Source: Deinococcus ruber (GTDB lineage: Bacteria > Deinococcota > Deinococci > Deinococcales > Deinococcaceae). Taken from it: DNA of 64,000 nt. Below are positions 16,547-24,659 of this stretch, in pieces; the stretch's first letter is position 1, and the number at the start of each line of letters is the position of its first letter. The notes under the pieces were generated by a model. The model was not told the origin of the DNA and did no database searches. It worked only from the letters and a program-made list of their open reading frames with translations. The position numbers were made by a program, and so were the translations under genes. Location of the stretch: contig NZ_BMQL01000024.1 of assembly GCF_014648095.1 (NCBI RefSeq), positions 24,011-88,010 on the forward strand, in the 5' to 3' direction.

Positions 16547-17512
16547 TCAATCTGAAGCGAGGGCCGGAACGCGCTCGTCCACTTCGTCTGCCCGCCACGG
16601 TGCCAGAGCCTCCGCGATCAGGGCGTACGAGTGTGCGCGCAGGGCCGGGTCATGCACGGTGGTCTGAATCATCAGTTCGTGGCAGCCGCTGTCTTCCTGG
16701 GCGCTGAGCAGCGCGGTTCGGACTTCGGCGGGCGTACCGACCACGAACAGCGGCGACGAGAAGACCGAGCGTTCACCATGCCCGAGTTTCAGGCGAGCGG
16801 CGCGGGGGGCGAGCACCCGACCGAATTCACTGCCCTGGCTCTGATTGAACTGCTGGAAACTCCAGGCCAGTTCGCGGGCCAGCTCGGTCGTTTCGGCGCA
16901 CACCACATTCAGGGTCAGCAGATCCTGAGGAACCGCCTGGGTGGAAGACGGACGAAAGGCTGTGCGGTAGCCGGTGGCCGCCGCCCGGATGGACGGAGAA
17001 TTGCCGAAGGCCAACGACGTTCCGTACTGGATAGCCAGCCGCTGGCTCTCTCCTCCCGGACGGCTCCCCAGCAGCCACAGATCGACGTCGGTCTGCCGCC
17101 GGGCGAGCGCCTTCTGAAGCTGCACGACCGCCTGTTCGAAGGGCGATTCGTCGGCGGAAGCCTGGGCCGAGTTCAGCCCACGGGCCACACCCAGATCGAT
17201 GCGCCCCGGATACAGCGCGGCGAGGGTCTCGAACAGATCGCTGAGCTGTTCGGCCCCGTGCCGCAGCAGCAACATTCCTCCCGTTCCGACGCGCATCCGC
17301 TTCGTCTGAGCACCCAGCACCGCGAGCATCACTTCGGGGGTGCGTGAACTGACGCCCTCGCTGTGACGGTGCTCTGACAGCCAGTACCGGTGGTACCCCA
17401 GAGCTTCGGCGTGGCGGGCCAGCTGCACCGTGTCGTTCAGCAAGTCGGTTGTGGAACGGTGGGGCAGGCGTGGCAGGGCGTCCAGCACACTGAGGCGAAG
17501 TTTAGAACGCAT
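16547..17512 (-). CDS. Luciferase-like flavin monooxygenase (MsnO8-type), lanthipeptide-associated
   Basis: This 321-residue protein is a luciferase-like (LLM) alpha/beta-barrel flavoprotein: SVLDALPRL at the first strand, YHRYWLSEHR, MRVGTGGMLLLRHGAEQLSD and ALYPGRIDLGVARGLN are hallmarks of the MsnO8 subgroup. Such enzymes use FMNH2 or F420H2. The gene lies directly upstream of the two precursor genes on the same strand, so it may be co-expressed with the lanthipeptide cluster. One class V lanthipeptide pathway (lexapeptide) uses an LLM-family reductase (LanJC) to turn dehydroalanine into D-alanine. A tailoring role here is inference. It could equally be an unrelated FMN oxygenase. Only the N-terminal Met at 17512 is supported as start. 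Confidence 0.82.
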   Translation of the reverse strand: MRSKLRLSVLDALPRLPHRSTTDLLNDTVQLARHAEALGYHRYWLSEHRHSEGVSSRTPEVMLAVLGAQTKRMRVGTGGMLLLRHGAEQLSDLFETLAALYPGRIDLGVARGLNSAQASADESPFEQAVVQLQKALARRQTDVDLWLLGSRPGGESQRLAIQYGTSLAFGNSPSIRAAATGYRTAFRPSSTQAVPQDLLTLNVVCAETTELARELAWSFQQFNQSQGSEFGRVLAPRAARLKLGHGERSVFSSPLFVVGTPAEVRTALLSAQEDSGCHELMIQTTVHDPALRAHSYALIAEALAPWRADEVDERVPALASD

Positions 17513-17811
17513 ACGACCTCCGGTTGGGGTGGAATGACGTTCACCCTGTGGGGTTGAACGTGGTTGCAGTGTGCCAGCCAGCCGGACAACACCCAGCCAA
17601 CCTGCCGGTTAACCAGCGGAGCTAACTGGCACCGACGCCTTTCCAGGGCGATTGAACCGGCTCATGCCCGTCGTAGACGGTGGGGAGCGTGACTGGTCGG
17701 TCCACGCACAGAACACCCGTGGGGTTCAGGCAGGCCTGAGAAAGAATTGAAGGCTGAGAGCGGCAGTTCCTCAGTCAGAGCCGTGTGAAACGCTCTACAC
17801 TGCCCGTGAAG
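17513..17811. promoter_or_regulatory. Divergent promoter region of the lanthipeptide cluster
   Basis: This 300-bp region separates the minus-strand biosynthetic genes from the plus-strand regulator. It contains repeated GGTTG words (17522, 17552 and 17561, with CAACC near 17599) and the palindrome GGTTAACC inside CCGGTTAACC near 17606. TACACT at 17796-17801 is a -10 candidate for the regulator. A similar TTAACCGG occurs upstream of the small secreted peptide gene at 20225. These are candidate sites for the BTAD regulator. Confidence 0.45.
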
Positions 17812-20211
17812 ATGGCGACCCTTTCCCGGCCAGGTTCTCCGCGCAGCGTCAAGGTGGCCGTGAAACTCCCGGCATCCAGCCGCCAGCACCTTGAGGCGGC
17901 AGCCGAACAGGTCCGCACCGCCCTGAACACCCTTATCCGCACCCTCAGGGCCAGGCCGGATGAGGTGCCCGCACCCGTGGAAACACCCCTGCCCTTCCCC
18001 CCTGGCACCTTCAGCGGCCTGATCCGGCTGGCTACTCCGTATGCACGCCATGCCAGAGGGGGCGTGCGGGGGGGCGTCACGCCGCTGTGCCCACCACTGT
18101 TCCGACTCGATCTGGACGCTGGTCAGGTGCATTTCTGGACGCCAGCCGGTGACGTGGTCGGGGCGCTGGCCCTGGGCAATTATCAGCGGCACCTGCTGGC
18201 GCATTCGGAGGCGCACACGGCTCATCTGGTCGAGGCAAGGTCGGGGGAGTTATATCTGCGGTTCGCGCTGGACGCTGCCGAAGAGTCGTCTGAGCAGGAG
18301 CATTCATCGTCGGGCCGGGCCGGGCCGCTGCCAGACCTCGACCGGGTGGCAGAGCTGGAACGAGAAGGCCAGTATCAGCAGCTGGCAGCCCTGCTGGCGG
18401 CCTTCCCCGCCGAGCAGCTGTCGCCCCGCGAGCAGGCCAGACTGGCCCTGTCAGAGTGGTTCGTGCAGCAGTCGGACGACGCGGAGCTGAAGCTGCTGCG
18501 GCTCCAGGGACAGGCCGACGCCGACGCCCGCGTCATGCTGGGCCTGTCGGTGGTGTTGGCGCACCGCAACGATCAGGAGCGGCGGCTTCAGGCGGCCCGC
18601 CAGGGTCTGGCGAATGAGCCGGACAGCTGGACTCTGCCGTACCTGCTCTGCTGCGCCGGACGGGCGCTGGTGGAACTCGGAAAGCCGGAAGAGGCGTTGG
18701 AGGAGGTGGAGCGGGCGCTCGCCTGCACCGACCCACAGGACCTGCTGGGCCGCGCCCGCTGCCTGTATTACCTTCAGGGCGTCCACGCGACGCTGGAGCA
18801 GTTCGACCTCCAGGAACGCCATGCCCGCGAAGCTCTCCGGCTGTTCGAGCTGCTGGGCGTGCGCGGCGAGCAGCTGTCTCTGCTGATGGATCTGGCGTAT
18901 CGCCGGTTTTACAGCGGCGACCTGGAGGAAGCGCAGCGCCTGATCGAACAGGCGGTTGACGAGACGCGGGCAGATCAGAGGCCGAGCCTGCCCACCGCGC
19001 TGCTGCTCCGGGCCGAGTTCAGTCTGCTCCAGCAGGCGCTGACCGAGGCCGAACGCGACCTGACCGAGGCGCTGCACCTCGAAACCGCGTGGCATCAGGA
19101 CCGCCTGAGCGTGGTATTGCAGGCGTACCTGCTGGAATGCCGCTGGCGGGCAGGTACCCTCACACTCGATCAGTTTGAATTCGGCGCGCTGAACCTCAGG
19201 CCGTTGTCGCGGTTCGACTGGAGTGTGGTGCACTTCTACCGGGGGCTGATCTGGCTGCTCGACGGCGAACTCGAATTCGCCGAGCGCTCACTGCGGGAGG
19301 CGGCGCAGGGAGTGGCGCTGCTCGACAGTTTCCGGGTGCGGGCCGAGGCGCTGCTGCTGGAGGTGGCCCGCAGAACCGGGACCCTGACCGAGCGCAGCCA
19401 CCACCGTCTGCTCGAACTGCTCCAGCGGGTCGGGGGCGACCTGGCGCTGGAAATCGACCGTGAACTGCTGAGTCCGCTGTATACGCTGCTTGCCGAGCGG
19501 CAGCTGGGTGGAAACCGGCTCGCCCGACTCGCGCCGTCGGCTCCGGCGGAACGGGTGCTCGACCTGAAGACCCTGGGAGAATTCACGGCCTCCATCGGAA
19601 ACGACACCGTGCAGATTCGCCTCGCCAAAGGGCGGGAACTGCTGGTGTGGCTGGCCCTGCACGGTGCCGCCACCCGTGACGAATTGCAGACGGCTCTGTG
19701 GGACGGGCAGCAGAGCAGCGGGCTGGGCAGCTATTTCAAGCAGGCCCTGCGCTCGATCCGCGACGCGCTGTCACCGTACCTGCCTGGCCGCCTGGACGCC
19801 GTCACCCTCACCAATGGCCGCTACGCCCTGAATGAGCAGCTCCGCGTTCAGCTCGACGTGCTGCGCCTGACCGGGCCGGATGAGGCCGCCGCCCTTCAGG
19901 TCGCCGTGAACATGAACGGGTCGTTTCTGCCGGGCGCAGACACTGAATGGGTGGCTATCACTGACCAGCGGGCCAGGGTCGCCGCACGCGAACGGCTGCT
20001 GGAGCAGGCAGAGCGGGCCACCGAACCTGCGGAGGCAGCCCGGTGGTTCACGCGTATGACCGAGCTCGATCCGGCAGACGAACTCGCGTGGCAGGAGCTG
20101 CTGTCGGCGCTGGAACGCGCAGGCGATGTTCAGGGAAGGCGGCGGGCACTGACTGCCGGGCGGCTGGCCTTTTCGGAGGAATTCGGCGTCGTGCCTGACT
20201 TCCTCGAATAA
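17812..20211 (+). CDS. TPR/BTAD-type transcriptional regulator
   Basis: This is a regulator of about 800 residues, divergent from the lanthipeptide genes. The middle part is a row of TPR-like helical repeats rich in Ala and Leu (for example RCLYYLQGVHATLEQFDLQE, RRFYSGDLEEAQRLIEQAV). The C-terminal 250 residues resemble a SARP-type module: a small winged-helix domain (LKTLGEFTASIGNDTVQIRL, then KGRELLVWLALHGAATRDEL), then a bacterial transcriptional activator domain (AARWFTRMTELDPADELAWQ, ending FSEEFGVVPDFLE). SARPs usually carry this module at the N-terminus, so the order is inverted. I prefer ATG 17812, just after TACACT; GTG 17785 is in frame upstream. It probably activates the peptide cluster; TPR regulators often sense a ligand or peptide. 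Confidence 0.78.
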   Translation: MATLSRPGSPRSVKVAVKLPASSRQHLEAAAEQVRTALNTLIRTLRARPDEVPAPVETPLPFPPGTFSGLIRLATPYARHARGGVRGGVTPLCPPLFRLDLDAGQVHFWTPAGDVVGALALGNYQRHLLAHSEAHTAHLVEARSGELYLRFALDAAEESSEQEHSSSGRAGPLPDLDRVAELEREGQYQQLAALLAAFPAEQLSPREQARLALSEWFVQQSDDAELKLLRLQGQADADARVMLGLSVVLAHRNDQERRLQAARQGLANEPDSWTLPYLLCCAGRALVELGKPEEALEEVERALACTDPQDLLGRARCLYYLQGVHATLEQFDLQERHAREALRLFELLGVRGEQLSLLMDLAYRRFYSGDLEEAQRLIEQAVDETRADQRPSLPTALLLRAEFSLLQQALTEAERDLTEALHLETAWHQDRLSVVLQAYLLECRWRAGTLTLDQFEFGALNLRPLSRFDWSVVHFYRGLIWLLDGELEFAERSLREAAQGVALLDSFRVRAEALLLEVARRTGTLTERSHHRLLELLQRVGGDLALEIDRELLSPLYTLLAERQLGGNRLARLAPSAPAERVLDLKTLGEFTASIGNDTVQIRLAKGRELLVWLALHGAATRDELQTALWDGQQSSGLGSYFKQALRSIRDALSPYLPGRLDAVTLTNGRYALNEQLRVQLDVLRLTGPDEAAALQVAVNMNGSFLPGADTEWVAITDQRARVAARERLLEQAERATEPAEAARWFTRMTELDPADELAWQELLSALERAGDVQGRRRALTAGRLAFSEEFGVVPDFLE

Positions 20212-20252
20212 GATTGTCTGCCGATTAACCGGTGCAGTGGCATGGTGTGGTC

Positions 20253-20393
20253 ATGAACATGAAACGCATCCTGCTGGTCGTGTTGCTGGCCCTGACCACC
20301 TCCACCTCGGTGGCCGAGCCGAGCGGTCCCTGCTGTATCACGGGCGGCGGCTGGGGCGCCCCGGCTCCTGTAACGATTCCCGCACATCCCTGA
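20253..20393 (+). CDS. Small secreted peptide, 46 residues
   Basis: This short gene starts at ATG 20253, 41 nt after the BTAD regulator stop. The product has a clear signal peptide (KRILLVVLLALTTSTSVA) and a predicted mature part beginning EPSGPCCITGGGWG, with two adjacent Cys and a Gly-rich turn, then PAPVTIPAHP. I recognise no family. Its position right behind a TPR-containing regulator recalls regulator/pheromone pairs, but that is inference; it could also be a small bacteriocin or envelope peptide. No strong Shine-Dalgarno is seen before the first ATG. TTAACCGG at 20225-20232 matches a motif in the cluster promoter. Confidence 0.5.
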   Translation: MNMKRILLVVLLALTTSTSVAEPSGPCCITGGGWGAPAPVTIPAHP

Positions 20394-20489
20394 ACTCTGG
20401 CAGCCGTCCTGAGCGGAGTGGGGCCGATCTGACGCCCTCGAAACCGGTACAGGAGGAACAGCCAGAGTTTTGAAAGCAGGTGACGTGAA

Positions 20490-20750
20490 ATGACGCGTTC
20501 GCGCTCGGAACTCTGGCTGACCGCCGACGAACTGGAAGAAATTTACCGACTGTACGGCAAGGATGCCGAGCGGCTGCTGGCCCGACTGGAGCAGGCGCTC
20601 CTCGAATCCTTCGAACAGCACCGGGAAATGAGCATCTGGCTTCACCGCCGACATCCCGGCTTCAACGCCCGCCCGGTTCAGCTGCTGCTGCGCGGGCAGG
20701 TTGTCCTTCTGCTTCAGTTCCTGTGCGACATCAACGAACGTCTGGGATAA
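20490..20750 (+). CDS. Small hypothetical protein, 86 residues
   Basis: This is a short charged, helix-rich protein (SELWLTADELEEIYRLYGKD, then AERLLARLEQALLESFEQHR) with a hydrophobic C-terminal segment LLLRGQVVLLLQFLCD. It has no recognised domain. An AGGTGA site precedes the ATG. It follows the secreted peptide on the same strand and may belong to the same transcription unit as the BTAD regulator. Codon composition is like that of the neighbours, so I think it is real. Confidence 0.5.
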   Translation: MTRSRSELWLTADELEEIYRLYGKDAERLLARLEQALLESFEQHREMSIWLHRRHPGFNARPVQLLLRGQVVLLLQFLCDINERLG

Positions 20751-20963
20751 CGACTGGGATAACGAGACGCCGCCGCATCTGAACGTGAAGCGGATGGAAG
20801 CAGGGCGCGAAGGGCAGAGAGAAACTCGACGCTCAGAAAAAGCATCCTGACAAACCGCAGCGTACATAGCCGCGAGTTCGAGCAGGATGCTGGCAGTTTT
20901 CCAAAAACAGGAGGAACGTCTGCCGCCTGTGCCCTTGAATCCGTGCCTGACTTCAGGCTCAAT

Positions 20964-20994
20964 AGTTGACAAGTTTTATCAACTGTTCTACGGT
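20964..20994 (+). promoter_or_regulatory. ssu promoter with overlapping palindrome
   Basis: TTGACA (20966-20971), a 17-nt spacer and TACGGT (20989-20994) form a good promoter. The -35 lies in an imperfect palindrome (AGTTGACAA at 20964, matched by TTTATCAACT ending at 20984), a probable repressor site. It is about 80 nt upstream of the Cys-containing leader peptide and 490 nt upstream of ssuD. Confidence 0.55.
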
Positions 20995-21077
20995 ATGGGC
21001 ACCCACAGAGCTGGGTCAAAGTGCGCCGCAAAAGGAAGCCACGACGGGTTCCCGTATCGCCGCGCTCAGGAGTGTTT

Positions 21078-21146
21078 ATGACACGTACTCCCTGTCAACC
21101 CGCCACCAAGGCCCGCGTCTCCGGGCGAATACGCTGTTGTCGCTGA
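21078..21146 (+). CDS. Cys-codon leader peptide (uORF) upstream of ssu operon
   Basis: This 22-codon open frame begins at ATG 21078 with AGGAG seven nt upstream and encodes MTRTPCQPATKARV followed by SGRIRCCR. Two adjacent TGT cysteine codons sit two codons before the end, with a third at codon 6. It lies in the leader of a sulfonate-use operon. Leader peptides with terminal Cys codons upstream of sulfur genes are known from actinobacteria and mycobacteria, where stalled ribosomes at Cys codons under cysteine starvation raise expression. A strong hairpin follows 13 nt after the stop. The regulatory role is inferred. Confidence 0.6.
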   Translation: MTRTPCQPATKARVSGRIRCCR

Positions 21147-21159
21147 ACTGATCGACCAC

Positions 21160-21187
21160 GCGAGGCTCCCTGCGGGTCGAGCTTCGC
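21160..21187 (+). promoter_or_regulatory. Hairpin after leader peptide, candidate attenuator
   Basis: GCGAGGCT-CCC-TGC-GGG-TCG-AGCTTCGC folds into a strong stem-loop ending in a C-run, 13 nt after the leader-peptide stop. A ribosome stalled at the two terminal Cys codons could change its folding. The U-run of a classic terminator is missing, so translation- or Rho-linked attenuation is more likely. Confidence 0.45.
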
Positions 21188-21480
21188 CCCCCTCACAGCC
21201 TGCGCCCCGAACAAGGGCAGGCCAGTGGGAAGAGTGCGCCTGAGTCCGGTACGCCAGCAATGTGGCTGGTCAGGTTGGGTGGTGGCCTGCTGACATCACA
21301 CATCCACAGCTCTTCAAGATGCTTTCGAGCGCTCTGCGTTTGAAGAAGGCTTTGACGTGGCTGCACGACCATGACCCGCGAGGCGAGCCCGGATAGACCG
21401 ACCTGCGTTCAGACGCTCACCTGCTTCAGCGCTCAGCCGATCACCGCAGTTCACGGAGCGCTTTTTCACGGAGGTTTGCC

Positions 21481-22659
21481 ATGACACACGCCGATGAATT
21501 CGACACACAGCACAGCAGTCCCGATCTGTACTGGTTTATTCCCTCCGGTGGAGATGGCCGCCGTCTGGGTCAGCCGAGCCGCCCGGCCAGTTTTCAGTAT
21601 CTGTCTCAGGTGGCGCAGGCTGCCGATGTGCTGGGCTTCGACGGTGTTCTGCTGCCGACTGGCGGCACCAACGAAGACACCCTGATCGTGGCGAGCGCCC
21701 TGAGCAGCCTGACCCGGCACCTGCGCTTTCTGGTGGCGCTGCGGCCCGGACTGGTATCGCCGGTACTGGCCGCCCGCCTGACCGCCTCTCTCGACCGCAT
21801 CACCGGGGGGCGCGTCAATCTGAATATCGTGTCTGGAAGCGGCAATTTCGACTTCGAGGGCCTGAATCTGACGCAGGAGGAGCGCTACGCCCTGACGAAC
21901 GAGTGGCTGGGCATCTTCCGGGCACTGCTGCGCGGCGAGACGGTCGATCACCACGGCGAGCACCTTCAGGTTCACGGGGGGCGCTCGCTGCTTCCCAGCG
22001 TTCAGCGCCCGTATCCACCCATCTATTTCGGTGGCAGCAGCGACCCGGCCATCCGGGTGGCAGGCGAGCATGTCGACGTGTATCTGAGCTGGGGCGAGCG
22101 GCCCGCGCAGGTGGCCGAGAAATTCGGGCGGGTGAGGGCCGAAGCGGCACGGGCTGGCCGGACGGTGCGCTTCGGACTGCGGGCACACATCATCGTGCGC
22201 GACACCGAGGAGGAAGCCTGGGCCGCTGCCGACGACCTGATCGCGGGTATCAGCGACGACGAGATCGCCCGTGCCCACACCGCTTTTCTGGCAAGTGCGT
22301 CCGAGGGGCAACGCCGCCAGAGCGAGCTGAACGGCGGCACGCGTGCATCGTTGCGGGTGGGCAAGAACCTGTGGGCGGGCGTGGGGCTGGTGCGCGGCGG
22401 TGCCGGAACTGCGTTTGTCGGCAGTCCGGAGAACGTGGCCGCAGCGATGCGGGAGTATCAGGCCATCGGCGTCGATACCTTCGTGCTGAGCGGCTACCCG
22501 CATCTGGAGGAGGCGTACCGCACCGCCGAACTGCTGTTTCCGGCACTTGGCCGCCCCAGCCCGCTCTTTACTCCCCGAGACGGGCTGCCCCTCAGCCACA
22601 CCTCGACGCCTGCCACCGAGCGCGAGCCTGTTCTGACCGGACGCTTCCGCAGCATCTGA
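21481..22659 (+). CDS. ssuD: Alkanesulfonate monooxygenase
   Basis: This 392-residue luciferase-like flavoprotein uses FMNH2 and O2 to cleave alkanesulfonates to aldehyde and sulfite. Family marks include LYWFIPSGGDGRRLG near the start, VAQAADVLGFDGVLLPTGGT, LRFLVALRPGLVSPVLAARL, GRVNLNIVSGSGNFDFEG and RPYPPIYFGGSSDPAI. Length is close to E. coli SsuD (381). A GGAGG site lies 7 nt before the ATG. It leads the operon ssuD-ssuA-ssuC-ssuB. The FMN reductase partner (SsuE) is not in this window, so reduced flavin must come from elsewhere. Confidence 0.93.
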   Translation: MTHADEFDTQHSSPDLYWFIPSGGDGRRLGQPSRPASFQYLSQVAQAADVLGFDGVLLPTGGTNEDTLIVASALSSLTRHLRFLVALRPGLVSPVLAARLTASLDRITGGRVNLNIVSGSGNFDFEGLNLTQEERYALTNEWLGIFRALLRGETVDHHGEHLQVHGGRSLLPSVQRPYPPIYFGGSSDPAIRVAGEHVDVYLSWGERPAQVAEKFGRVRAEAARAGRTVRFGLRAHIIVRDTEEEAWAAADDLIAGISDDEIARAHTAFLASASEGQRRQSELNGGTRASLRVGKNLWAGVGLVRGGAGTAFVGSPENVAAAMREYQAIGVDTFVLSGYPHLEEAYRTAELLFPALGRPSPLFTPRDGLPLSHTSTPATEREPVLTGRFRSI

Positions 22660-22727
22660 GGCAGATTCCGCTTGAAGCCCCGCCGCGTTAGGGTTGAGTT
22701 CCGACCAGCGCAGCGGGGAATACACAG

Positions 22728-22748
22728 GACGGAGTGCCGCCCTCCGTC
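22728..22748 (+). promoter_or_regulatory. Intercistronic hairpin between ssuD and ssuA
   Basis: GACGGAG-N7-CTCCGTC forms a perfect 7-bp stem in the 165-nt gap between ssuD and ssuA. It may adjust the relative expression of enzyme and transporter or mark an internal processing site. Confidence 0.35.
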
Positions 22749-22824
22749 TCCGTCTGTCTCCACAGCCGACCGCAGCTCAGGCTCCGGTTCCGGTCTGTGC
22801 TGCCCATACTTCCCAGGAGTTCCC

Positions 22825-23790
22825 ATGAAGACGACGCGCTTTCTTTCGCTGCTCACCGTGACGGCCCTGCTCGCCTCCACCGCTCAGGCCGTCACCTTCA
22901 CGATCGGCTACCAGAAAGGCGGCCTGCCCGCCCTGCTCAAAGCCCGGGGCACGCTCGATGCCGCCAAAGCGCAGGGCATCGACTTCACCTGGACGCTGTT
23001 TACGGCGGGGCCGCCACTGTTGGAGGCCGCCAACGCGGGCGCGGTGGATTTCGGCGCGGTGGGCGACGCACCGGGGGTGTTCGCACTGGCGGGCGGCGCA
23101 GATCTGAAGTATGTCGCCACCTCCGAAACCCGGGTGCCGACCACCGAAGCGATCATCGTTCCGGCAGGGTCTTCACTCAAAACGCTGGCCGATCTGAAGG
23201 GGAAGAAGATCGGCGTGGCACGTGGCTCAAGCGCCCACTACTTTCTGTACCGGGCGCTGAAATCGGCGGGCCTGACGCTGAACGATGTGCAGCTCGTGCC
23301 CCTGTTGCCGCCCGATGCCCGCCCAGCTTTCGAAACGGGGGCCATCGATGCCTGGGCCATCTGGGACCCCTTTCTGACCACTGCGCTTCAGGGCAGCAGC
23401 GCCCGCGTTCTGAAGGATCACAGCGGGCTGTATCTGGGCAAGAGTTTCTATCTGGCCCCCAGCCGTGTACTGGCCGACGCGCAGAAGAAAAAAGCGCTGC
23501 AATACCTGCTGGACGCGCTGGCCGACACCGCCGCGTGGGCCAACACCCACCAGCGCGAGGTGATCGACGAGTTACACACCGATCTGGGCCTGCCGATCAG
23601 CGTACTGAACGTGACGGTGCCGAAGGGCCTGCCGTACAACATTCGCCCGTTCCTGCCGGGCGACACGGCCAATCTTCAGGGTCTGGCCGACGCCTTCTTC
23701 GAGGCGGGCGTGCTGCCGAAAGCCGTGAAGCTGGACGCCACCACCTATAAAACTCTGCCGAGCTTTCTGGCCGCACGGGTTCAGAAATGA
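22825..23790 (+). CDS. ssuA: Sulfonate ABC transporter, periplasmic binding protein
   Basis: This is a 321-residue binding protein with a Sec signal peptide (KTTRFLSLLTVTALLASTAQ, cut before VTFTIGYQ). The mature part is typical of SsuA/TauA/NrtA: IGYQKGGLPALLKARGTLD, AGAVDFGAVGDAPGVFALAG, the DLKGKKIGVARGSSAHYFLY hinge, and ETGAIDAWAIWDPF. AGGAGT lies before the ATG at 22825, chosen over the upstream open frame because the signal peptide begins there. It overlaps ssuC by 4 nt. Context with SsuD makes aliphatic sulfonates the likely ligand. Confidence 0.92.
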   Translation: MKTTRFLSLLTVTALLASTAQAVTFTIGYQKGGLPALLKARGTLDAAKAQGIDFTWTLFTAGPPLLEAANAGAVDFGAVGDAPGVFALAGGADLKYVATSETRVPTTEAIIVPAGSSLKTLADLKGKKIGVARGSSAHYFLYRALKSAGLTLNDVQLVPLLPPDARPAFETGAIDAWAIWDPFLTTALQGSSARVLKDHSGLYLGKSFYLAPSRVLADAQKKKALQYLLDALADTAAWANTHQREVIDELHTDLGLPISVLNVTVPKGLPYNIRPFLPGDTANLQGLADAFFEAGVLPKAVKLDATTYKTLPSFLAARVQK

Positions 23791-24659
23791 CAAAATTCAA
23801 CGTGACACAGGACGCCTTGACTGGCGCGATCACCGGGCGAAGCAGTGACGCTCCGCCGAGTTCCAAGGGAGCCGCGCCGTTGACCCGGCGCACGCGGCAG
23901 GCTCCCGTCTGGAGAAGTGAAGCGCTGCGCTGGCTGCTGCCGCTTGCCCTGCTGCTGGTGTGGCAGGTGGCTTCCAGCGTCGGCTGGCTGAACGTCCGGG
24001 TGCTGCCCGCACCGCTGGCGGTGGTGCTCGCTGCCTGGGAACTGCTCAGAAACGGGCAACTGGAGCACCATTTCCTGATCAGTCTGGCGCGGGCCGGAAC
24101 AGGCGTGCTGATCGGAAGCGGTCTGGGCCTGACGCTCGGTCTGCTGAACGGGACTTCGCGCCCGGCGTATCTTCTGCTCGACAGCAGTTTCCAGATGCTG
24201 CGAACCATCCCCAGCCTGGCACTGATTCCGCTCGTGATTGTGTGGTTCGGCATCGGAGAGAGCGGCAAGGTCTTCCTGATCGTGCTGGCGACCTTCTTTC
24301 CGGTGTATCTCAATACACTGCACGGAGTTCGCAGCATCGATGCCCGGCTGACCGAGATGGCGCGGGTGTACGGCCTGGGCGCACGTGAGACTTTTCGGCG
24401 TGTCATCCTGCCGGGTGCGCTGCCGAGCGTGCTGGTGGGGCTGCGCTACGCACTGGGCATTTCCTGGCTGGCGCTGGTGGTCAGCGAGTCGTTCGGGGCC
24501 AGCAGCGGCATCGGATTTCTGGCAATGGATGCCCGCGAGTTCTTCCGCACCGATGTGATCGTGCTCAGCATCGTGATCTACGCCCTGATCGGCAAGGTGG
24601 CCGACGCGCTGGTACGCGGCCTGGAGCGGCGTCTGCTGCCCTGGCAGGTGCAGGCATGA
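23787..24659 (+). CDS. ssuC: Sulfonate ABC transporter permease
   Basis: This 290-residue inner-membrane permease has about six transmembrane segments. The family-typical stretches are LRWLLPLALLLVWQVASSVG at TM1, LIGSGLGLTLGLLNGTSRPA, the FRRVILPGALPSVLVGLRYA EAA loop that docks the ATPase, and VSESFGASSGIGFLAMDARE. It overlaps ssuA upstream and ssuB downstream by 4 nt each. The first 45 residues are a polar cytoplasmic tail, longer than in E. coli SsuC, so a later start is possible. Confidence 0.92.
   Translation: MTKFNVTQDALTGAITGRSSDAPPSSKGAAPLTRRTRQAPVWRSEALRWLLPLALLLVWQVASSVGWLNVRVLPAPLAVVLAAWELLRNGQLEHHFLISLARAGTGVLIGSGLGLTLGLLNGTSRPAYLLLDSSFQMLRTIPSLALIPLVIVWFGIGESGKVFLIVLATFFPVYLNTLHGVRSIDARLTEMARVYGLGARETFRRVILPGALPSVLVGLRYALGISWLALVVSESFGASSGIGFLAMDAREFFRTDVIVLSIVIYALIGKVADALVRGLERRLLPWQVQA

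Noticed and set aside
20130..20972. 280-codon minus-strand frame after the BTAD regulator
   Set aside because: It runs across the regulator end and three plus-strand features without domain similarity; composition looks antisense.
21000..21480. SAM or other known riboswitch before ssuD
   Set aside because: I looked for the conserved helices of common sulfur riboswitches and could not find them; the Cys leader peptide is a better explanation. A covariance-model search would settle it.
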